Of a stretch of DNA of 22,293 nt, positions 1 through 4,272 are shown one piece after another. The stretch is taken from the NCBI GenBank assembly GCA_036796255.1, contig DAIRDH010000055.1, forward strand, positions 1 through 22,293. Reading direction: 5' to 3'. Each line of letters starts with the position of its first letter. The stretch's first letter is position 1. The position numbers were made by a program, and so were the translations under genes. The notes under the pieces were generated by a model, which was not told the DNA's origin, did not search any database, and worked only from the letters and a program-made list of their open reading frames with translations. The stretch comes from T3Sed10-241 sp036796255 (lineage in GTDB: Bacteria; Bacteroidota; Bacteroidia; Flavobacteriales_D; Cryomorphaceae).

Positions 1-49
1 AGCACAAAGCTTCATTTAACCACTGAACCGCCAATTTCTTGTAGGTGCT

Positions 50-58
50 GTTAGTGGC
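50..58. repeat. 9-bp inverted repeat, arm downstream of the ApeA-like gene
   Basis: GTTAGTGGC on the plus strand, overlapping the stop codon of the ApeA-like gene. Its exact reverse complement GCCACTAAC lies at 1526-1534 just upstream of the start codon, so the gene is bracketed by inverted 9-mers. This could mark the edges of a transferable cassette. It does not match the canonical integron attC core (GTTRRRY / RYYYAAC). Confidence 0.6.
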
Positions 59-1502
59 TGGCTTTCTTTCCTTCATCTTCTCTCCAGTTCGCTAAGTGAT
101 TAAAAAGTTTCCATTTTATGTTGTCCAAACATGCATATAAATTGGTCGTATCAAAACCTACTTCAATTAAGAAGGAACAAACCAAAAGTATTTTAAGTCT
201 CTCGGATAAGTAAAAAAGTTGTCCACCTTTTAGTGCCTTCTTTTCTCCGTCTTTGGAATAATGAGTGTAGTAGTTTCGCGAAACTTTTACATTCATAACG
301 AATTGAGTTTTGTCTCCTAAAATTTTGTCTAAAATTTGGTTTGAATATTTCTCGGTCAGTTCAGTTAGTCTTGAATGTAAATTTAAATTGTTACCAAAAT
401 TAAATTGGTCGTTGAGCCACGAGTGGTAATCGGAAGGAGCTACCGCTAAAATTTCTTCCTTCATTTTTTTATATTTATCCCTTGGTATTTTTGTATGATT
501 ATGCACTCTTGCATGAAAAGTTTCTGCTGATTGAGCCAAATTAAGAAATGAATTTACTGTAAACATATTTCCGTTATAAAACTGCTCAAATACTAAATCA
601 AAAGCAGGTTCAAGCAACTCATATTTTGCATACCAGTTTTTGATAATAGTCGGAAAATCGTTTTTAATTCTCCTGTAATCAAATATCATTTCAAGGTCAA
701 ATTTCGGCTTTTCGTTAATCTTAAAGTTTCTTGATGAAAAGTATAATTTGATATTTTTTTTGTAGCTCTTTCCATCCGGATACAAATCTTTATGTCTATC
801 ACCAATCAGTGAAATAGATAACGGATATGTGCTTTTATAAAGTGCAAGAGTTAAAAAATTTTGAAATGTGAATAGATATTTTAATAGGTCATTAATACCT
901 TTTTCGGTTGCAGAAATTGCTTGAAATTCTACTCTCTGATTTATTGTTACAGTCTTTTGAAAATGTGAAAGTCCTGGATGATTTGCAATGAAATTAAATC
1001 TTCCTTTCGTATTGCTGTCAATTTCAAATTCAATGGACTCTGGTAATTTATATTCAACTGTTACTTCATGGTTCTTGATTTTTTCCATGTCAAAATTTCC
1101 ATTCTTAAATCCGCTAATACCAACCCACTCACCAAGGTTAAATATTTCAGAAGAGATTTGAGTGAATTTTAAATCATCGGGGGTGTCCACATGTGTCCCA
1201 ATAAGCAAATACAATATTGAATATGTTGTTGATGGTTTTCCAGATTCGCCACCTTGAACTAATGTGGCTCCGCCAGATTTTGTCATGTTACAGCTATAAA
1301 GCGTTACCAGTTTACTGTCACTTGTTAAGCCAAGAATAATTTCTTGGTCTTTAAATTCAGGGAAAAAATTGTCTCCCGATAAACTGCCATATAGTTCAAG
1401 GTCTATCCCGTCTTGTGGGTCAAAGGTTAGTGTTCCATGAACTCGTTGTCCTTTATTTGTCGGTAAAAACCACTCTGCTGTTATTTCTATTTTTTCTGTC
1501 AT
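51..1502 (-). CDS. ApeA-like HEPN-domain abortive infection protein
   Basis: The product is 483 residues. The N-terminus (about 8-40) has the aromatic-Leu-Pro then Gly-Thr-Leu pattern (EWFLP...GTLTF...LELYGSL) that I associate with the ApeA N-terminal domain. The C-terminal part holds a HEPN-type catalytic motif, R409-NYYT-H414 (R-x4-H), followed by an amphipathic helix, as expected for a metal-independent HEPN RNase. ApeA is a known single-gene phage-defence family thought to shut down the host cell by cleaving RNA; its exact target here cannot be read from sequence. The start is the ATG at 1502; no Shine-Dalgarno or clear TAnnTTTG box precedes it. The gene is much richer in A+T than all other genes here and stands alone between inverted repeats, which suggests horizontal transfer. 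Family assignment is fairly firm; activity is inferred. Confidence 0.75.
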   Translation of the reverse strand: MTEKIEITAEWFLPTNKGQRVHGTLTFDPQDGIDLELYGSLSGDNFFPEFKDQEIILGLTSDSKLVTLYSCNMTKSGGATLVQGGESGKPSTTYSILYLLIGTHVDTPDDLKFTQISSEIFNLGEWVGISGFKNGNFDMEKIKNHEVTVEYKLPESIEFEIDSNTKGRFNFIANHPGLSHFQKTVTINQRVEFQAISATEKGINDLLKYLFTFQNFLTLALYKSTYPLSISLIGDRHKDLYPDGKSYKKNIKLYFSSRNFKINEKPKFDLEMIFDYRRIKNDFPTIIKNWYAKYELLEPAFDLVFEQFYNGNMFTVNSFLNLAQSAETFHARVHNHTKIPRDKYKKMKEEILAVAPSDYHSWLNDQFNFGNNLNLHSRLTELTEKYSNQILDKILGDKTQFVMNVKVSRNYYTHYSKDGEKKALKGGQLFYLSERLKILLVCSFLIEVGFDTTNLYACLDNIKWKLFNHLANWREDEGKKASH

Positions 1503-1525
1503 TGTTGATGTTGTCGTTTAAGCTT

Positions 1526-1534
1526 GCCACTAAC
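1526..1534. repeat. 9-bp inverted repeat, arm upstream of the ApeA-like gene
   Basis: GCCACTAAC, the exact inverted partner of GTTAGTGGC at 50-58. It lies 23 bases before the start codon of the ApeA-like gene and 7 bases before the hairpin at 1542-1572. Confidence 0.6.
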
Positions 1535-1541
1535 GTGTCGC

Positions 1542-1572
1542 TATACGGAAGTACAAGACAGACTTCCGTATA
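1542..1572. repeat. Perfect hairpin, 11-bp stem and 9-nt loop
   Basis: TATACGGAAGT (1542-1552) and its exact reverse complement ACTTCCGTATA (1562-1572) are separated by nine bases. It sits about 40 bases upstream of the ApeA-like start codon. It has no T-run, so it is not a standard terminator. It may be a recombination site or a protein-binding site at the cassette edge; either reading is inference. Confidence 0.7.
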
Positions 1573-1677
1573 CCTCCGTTTTCTTTTCTATTCATTTCTA
1601 TCTTTCCTTACCACCCCAAATATACCCCAATCTCCAAAACATCAAAGCCCTCCGGTTTGAATTATGGGCTATTACAG

Positions 1678-1725
1678 CGCCAGGTAGGGTGATGCCGCGA
1701 GCCTGGTAAGGTGCACCTTCTGGCG
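1678..1725. repeat. Compact palindrome cluster
   Basis: Three nested dyads: CGCCAG (1678-1683) pairs with CTGGCG (1720-1725); CCAGG (1680-1684) pairs with CCTGG (1702-1706); and AAGGTGCACCTT (1708-1719) is a perfect 12-bp palindrome. The stretch could fold in more than one way. I recall similar G+C-rich palindromic intergenic elements in Bacteroidota but cannot confirm the family. Confidence 0.45.
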
Positions 1726-1753
1726 GTGCCCATCCCAAGCCATAAACCATCCT

Positions 1754-1805
1754 TCCCGTACAAACTAAAATACAATTCCCGTATCACTCCCGTATCCTTC
1801 CCATA
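1754..1805. repeat. Short direct repeats TCCCGTA
   Basis: TCCCGTA occurs at 1754-1760, 1777-1783 and 1788-1794, with a one-base variant TCCCATA at 1799-1805. The last three are 11 bases apart, about one helical turn. It could be a binding-site array or low-level repeat decay; nothing in the sequence decides. Confidence 0.4.
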
Positions 1806-1852
1806 CCGCTGCCTTGAGAACGGTTTTCAATGGGCCATGCCGGGGCCTTTCA

Positions 1853-2542
1853 TCAATCCAACTCCGGTTCGTCCTGCCCCATCAGGGCGTAGCTCACGAG
1901 GTTGGCGCCCATGCGGAGGGCTTTTTGGCGGGTCTCTTCGGGGTCGCCGTGTATTTCGGGGTCTTCCCAGCCATTGCCCAGGTCGCTCTCGTAGCTGTAA
2001 AAAAGGATAATGCGGCCCTCATGGAAAATCCCGAAGCCCTGCGGCGCCTTGCCATCGTGCTCATGCACCTTGGGCAGTCCGCTATCAAATTTAAATTGCT
2101 GCTGATAAATGGGATGGTCAAAAGGCACCTCCACAAGCTCCTTTTCGGGAAAGAGCTTTTGCAGCTGCGGCCTGATAAAGGCATCCATGCCGTAATTGTC
2201 GTCTATGTGCAGAAAACCGCCGCCTAGCAGGTAGTTGCGCAGGTTGTCAATGTCGTTGGTATTCCACACCACATTGCCGTGGCCCGTCATGTGCACAAAG
2301 GGATAATCGAAGATTGCCGGGCTGCCCACGTCTACAAATTCACTTTCGCCCAGCTGCATGCCAAGCTTCTCATTGCAAAAGTTGCGCAGGTTGGGCACTG
2401 AAGTGGGGTTGGCGTACCAGTCGCCGCCGCCGCGGTACTGCAGCACTGCAATGGCAAAGGAGGCGTCTTTCTGGGCCAGCAGCGCAGTAGAAGTGCAGCT
2501 TAGCAGGAGGGCAAGGGCTAGTATTCTCATCTTTCTTTTCAT
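1853..2542 (-). CDS. Secreted DUF4159 domain protein
   Basis: The product is 229 residues. It begins with a signal peptide (KRK, then a hydrophobic stretch to about residue 23, ending ALLAQ), so it is exported to the periplasm or beyond. The rest matches DUF4159: AVLQYRGGGDWYANPTSVPNL, the MTGHGN motif, and GGFLHIDDNYG. The fold is of the glutamine-amidotransferase-like type often seen in Bacteroidota and planctomycetes; no biochemical role is established to my knowledge. Its ATG overlaps the rsmE stop codon (ATGA, 2539-2542), so the two are probably translated from one message. An in-frame ATG four codons later (MRILAL) would give an equally good signal peptide. No terminator follows the stop. 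Confidence 0.85.
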   Translation of the reverse strand: MKRKMRILALALLLSCTSTALLAQKDASFAIAVLQYRGGGDWYANPTSVPNLRNFCNEKLGMQLGESEFVDVGSPAIFDYPFVHMTGHGNVVWNTNDIDNLRNYLLGGGFLHIDDNYGMDAFIRPQLQKLFPEKELVEVPFDHPIYQQQFKFDSGLPKVHEHDGKAPQGFGIFHEGRIILFYSYESDLGNGWEDPEIHGDPEETRQKALRMGANLVSYALMGQDEPELD

Positions 2543-3246
2543 TCTTTACATATCGAGGCCAGCAAGGCAGCGCAATATACGCCAGCCGTTTCGGTGCGCA
2601 AGCGTTGGCTGCCGAGGCTCACTTCCGTAAATCCGGCTCCGACCGCCGCCTCAATCTCCTCAGGGCTGAAGTCACCTTCGGGACCTATCAACACCAAAAC
2701 GCTTTCGGCCGGGCTTTCGTGTAATGCCTTTGAAAGATCCTTCCGGGGCCGGTCCTGCACGCAGTGTGCGATGAGCTTGAGCGCTGCGGCTTGCTTTATC
2801 ACTTCCGTAAATGGGAGGAGCCCGTACAACTGAGGCAAATGGCTGCGCTGGCTCTGCTTTGAGGCGGCGTGGCAAATGCGCTCCATGCGCGCGGCATTCA
2901 CCCGAGGGTGTTCCGTGCGGCTGCTGTGCAGGGGGATGAGTTCATCCATGCCCATTTCCGTGGCCTTTTCGAGAAACCACTCAAAGCGCGATGCATTCTT
3001 GGTAGGAGCGAGGGCTATGCTGCACTGCACGCGATCGGCTTCAGCACTTTTTGCCGAAAGGACGGCCACCTGCAGCTCACGCTTGCCAACAGCAGTCACC
3101 CTGCAGTGGTAGCGCACACCGCACCCATTGCCAATTTCGATTTCATCGCCTGCCTTGATCCTGAGCGCCTTGATGGCATGCCCGCTTTCCTCAGCGTTCA
3201 ACACGCCAAGGCTTGGGTCAAATGCGGTATCGAGGAAGTAATGCAC
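2539..3246 (-). CDS. rsmE: 16S rRNA (uracil-1498-N3)-methyltransferase RsmE
   Basis: The product is 235 residues, normal for RsmE. It belongs to the SPOUT superfamily of knotted methyltransferases and methylates N3 of U1498 in 16S rRNA using S-adenosylmethionine. An N-terminal PUA-like domain (about 1-65) precedes the catalytic domain, which shows LAPTKNASRFEWFLEKATEMG (79-99, an RsmE hallmark), LIGPEGDFS (186-194) and LGSQRLRTETA (211-221), the cofactor-binding knot. The start is GTG at 3246, placed four bases after a TACCTTTG promoter box. That makes this start more likely than any internal Met and suggests a leaderless or nearly leaderless message. It is the first gene of a two-gene unit with the DUF4159 gene. 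Confidence 0.95.
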   Translation of the reverse strand: MHYFLDTAFDPSLGVLNAEESGHAIKALRIKAGDEIEIGNGCGVRYHCRVTAVGKRELQVAVLSAKSAEADRVQCSIALAPTKNASRFEWFLEKATEMGMDELIPLHSSRTEHPRVNAARMERICHAASKQSQRSHLPQLYGLLPFTEVIKQAAALKLIAHCVQDRPRKDLSKALHESPAESVLVLIGPEGDFSPEEIEAAVGAGFTEVSLGSQRLRTETAGVYCAALLASICKE

Positions 3247-3250
3247 GGCA

Positions 3251-3258
3251 CAAAGGTA
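3251..3258 (-). promoter_or_regulatory. -7 box TACCTTTG upstream of rsmE
   Basis: On the minus strand TACCTTTG matches the Bacteroidota -7 consensus TAnnTTTG and lies four bases before the GTG start. Transcription would begin at or very near the start codon. No convincing TTG-type -33 element is visible. Confidence 0.55.
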
Positions 3259-3308
3259 GAAACACGGGGTGATTATCCTTCGGGATTTGGAAGGAGGTTA
3301 AGCTTGAT

Positions 3309-3392
3309 CGCTCGCTGACGCTCGAAAAGCGCTTGCTGCGCTCGGAAAGCCGCTCGCTAACGCTCGAAAAGTGCTCGCTTCGCTCGCAAAAG
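3309..3392. repeat. Four tandem 20-22-bp repeats
   Basis: Units at 3309-3329, 3330-3349, 3350-3371 and 3372-3392 share the pattern CGCTCGCTnnCGCTCGAAAAG with substitutions. Each unit is itself a small imperfect dyad (GCTCGC...GCGAGC type). The reverse complement of the last unit, GCGAGCGAAGCGAGC, resembles the GTGAGCGAAGCGAACC block that heads the 93-bp units, so the two repeat types are related and lie in opposite orientation. Confidence 0.7.
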
Positions 3393-3540
3393 GTTTTCAC
3401 GCAAAGGGAAAACTTAAGGACGCAAAGGCCGCAAAGGATGTGAAGAGCTCAGAAACACCCTGTCGTTCATCTTTTTCTCCACCACACCTTTCCTTTGCGT
3501 CCTCCGCGTCCTTTTTTAAACCTTTGCGTGAAAACCTTTT
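3388..3540. repeat. Long imperfect inverted repeat (153 bases)
   Basis: The outer arms are a perfect 20-bp inverted repeat: AAAAGGTTTTCACGCAAAGG (3388-3407) and its reverse complement at 3521-3540. Inside them, the GGACGCAAAGG / CCTTTGCGTCC blocks (about 3418-3439 and 3488-3513) also pair with a few mismatches, leaving a loop of about 50 bases. The flanking GAGCG-type blocks extend the symmetry outward. I recall similar 'acgcaaaggacgcaaagg' repeats in other Bacteroidota; the family name is not known to me. Confidence 0.75.
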
Positions 3541-3544
3541 TTTT

Positions 3545-4184
3545 GTGAGCGCCCGCCTGCCGCAGCACAGGCCCTAGCTACGCGGGCAGGAAGCGAACCT
3601 TTTTTGATCTCTACATGGGCTTTCCTTGGTGAGCGAAGCGAACCCAAAAATCTGCGTTCCTCCGCTTCAATCCCTTTTTATCTGCGTCTTCTGCGATATC
3701 TGCGGGCACCCTTTTTCTTTATCCCGTGAGCATAGCGAACCCAATCTGCGTTCCTCCGCTCCAATCCTTTTTAATCCGCGTCCTCTGCGCAATCAGCGGG
3801 AGCCTTTTTTTTAAACTGTGAGCGCCAGCGAACCCCATCCGCGTTCCTCCTCTTCAATCCCTTTTTATCCGCGTCCTCTTCGCAATCAGCGGGAGCCTTT
3901 TTTTTAAACTGTGAGCGAGGCGAACCCCATCCGCGTTCCTCCGCTTCAATCCCTTTTTATCTGCGTCTTCTGCGATATCTGCGGGCACCCTTTTTCTTTA
4001 TCCCGTGAGCATAGCGAACCCAATCTGCGTTCCTCCGCTCCAATCCTTTTTAATCCGCGTCCTCTGCGCAATCAGCGGGAGCCTTTTTTTTAAACTGTGA
4101 GCGCCAGCGAACCCCATCCGCATTCCTCCGCTTCAATCCTTTTTAATCCGCGCCCTCTGCGCAATCAGCGGGAGCCTTTTTTTT
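3545..4184. repeat. Tandem array of about 93-bp units with a higher-order duplication
   Basis: Units begin with GTGAGC at 3545 (interrupted copy), 3629, 3726, 3818, 3911, 4005 and 4097; a decayed head (GTGAGG) sits at 4185. Spacings are 84, 97, 92, 93, 94, 92 and 88 bases. Each unit runs GTGAGCG..GCGAACCC, then TCTGCGTTCCTCCGCTTCAATCC, then a 'CTGCGT..TCTGCG..ATCTGCGGG' block, then a T-run of five to eight. Units 1-2-3 (3629-3910) and 4-5-6 (3911-4184) repeat as a block: 3654-3842 matches 3933-4121 without a mismatch over 189 bases, offset 279, and units 3726-3817 and 4005-4096 are identical. Confidence 0.85.
3552..3590. repeat. 39-nt palindromic insert inside a repeat unit
   Basis: A G+C-rich segment starts CCCGCCTGCC and ends GCGGGCAGG. 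It splits the block GTGAGCG|AAGCGAACC, which is intact in the next copy at 3629-3644. Removing it restores the block exactly. Its ends are imperfectly complementary, so it can form a hairpin. It resembles short CCCGCC...GGGCAGG palindromes that I recall as dispersed elements in Bacteroidota; that link is inference. Confidence 0.6.
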
Positions 4185-4260
4185 GTGAGGCCAGCCACGC
4201 CCAGAAAATCCAATTTCTCAAATTTCTTAGAATTACCGCAAGGCCAAAATTCAATAAGGC

Positions 4261-4268
4261 TATATTTG
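4261..4268 (+). promoter_or_regulatory. -7 box TATATTTG upstream of mrpA
   Basis: TATATTTG fits TAnnTTTG and is followed by CCCC and then the mrpA ATG at 4273, the same four-base spacing as at rsmE. The Mrp message is probably leaderless or nearly so. No clear -33 TTG element is seen. The 93-bp repeat array ends about 75 bases upstream. Confidence 0.6.
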
Positions 4269-4272
4269 CCCC

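Larger units (their letters stand above)
1503..1852. other. Gene-free spacer between the ApeA-like gene and DUF4159
   Basis: About 350 bases with no convincing gene. From left to right it holds the inverted repeat arm and the hairpin, then a pyrimidine-rich AT stretch (about 1573-1665), then a cluster of short palindromes (1678-1725), and then repeated TCCCGTA words (1754-1805). Small open frames in it have no recognisable product. Base composition changes from AT-rich to mixed across it, which fits a junction between imported and resident DNA. Confidence 0.6.
3247..4272. other. Gene-free, repeat-filled kilobase between divergent rsmE and mrpA
   Basis: About 1 kb between two divergently transcribed genes. 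It holds four tandem 21-bp units (3309-3392), a long imperfect hairpin (3388-3540), a 39-nt palindromic insert (3552-3590), an array of about 93-bp units (3545-4184), and a short AT-rich tail with the mrpA promoter. The open frames in it (for instance 3626-3814 and 3911-4093, which are near-identical) are by-products of the repeats, with no start signals and low-complexity translations. The region has promoters at both edges, so it is not a terminator region. Confidence 0.8.

Noticed and set aside
50..1534. Canonical integron cassette with attC sites
   Set aside because: The 9-mers do not fit GTTRRRY/RYYYAAC and no integrase is present. The cassette idea is kept as a finding only, not as an integron call.
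3289..3299. GGAAGGAGGTTA resembles a strong Shine-Dalgarno sequence
   Set aside because: No reading frame follows it on that strand; the next bases are the 21-bp repeats.
3626..3814. Two near-identical small frames (3626-3814 and 3911-4093) that could be read as duplicated peptide genes
   Set aside because: They are translations of the 93-bp repeat array; they lack promoters and start signals, and their similarity follows from the DNA duplication.
3545..4184. CRISPR array
   Set aside because: Unit spacing is regular, but the whole unit repeats, with no unique spacers between short repeats, and there are no cas genes.
3545..4184. Series of rho-independent terminators (dyads followed by T-runs)
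   Set aside because: Both adjacent genes are transcribed away from the array, so there is no upstream transcript on either strand within the window to terminate.
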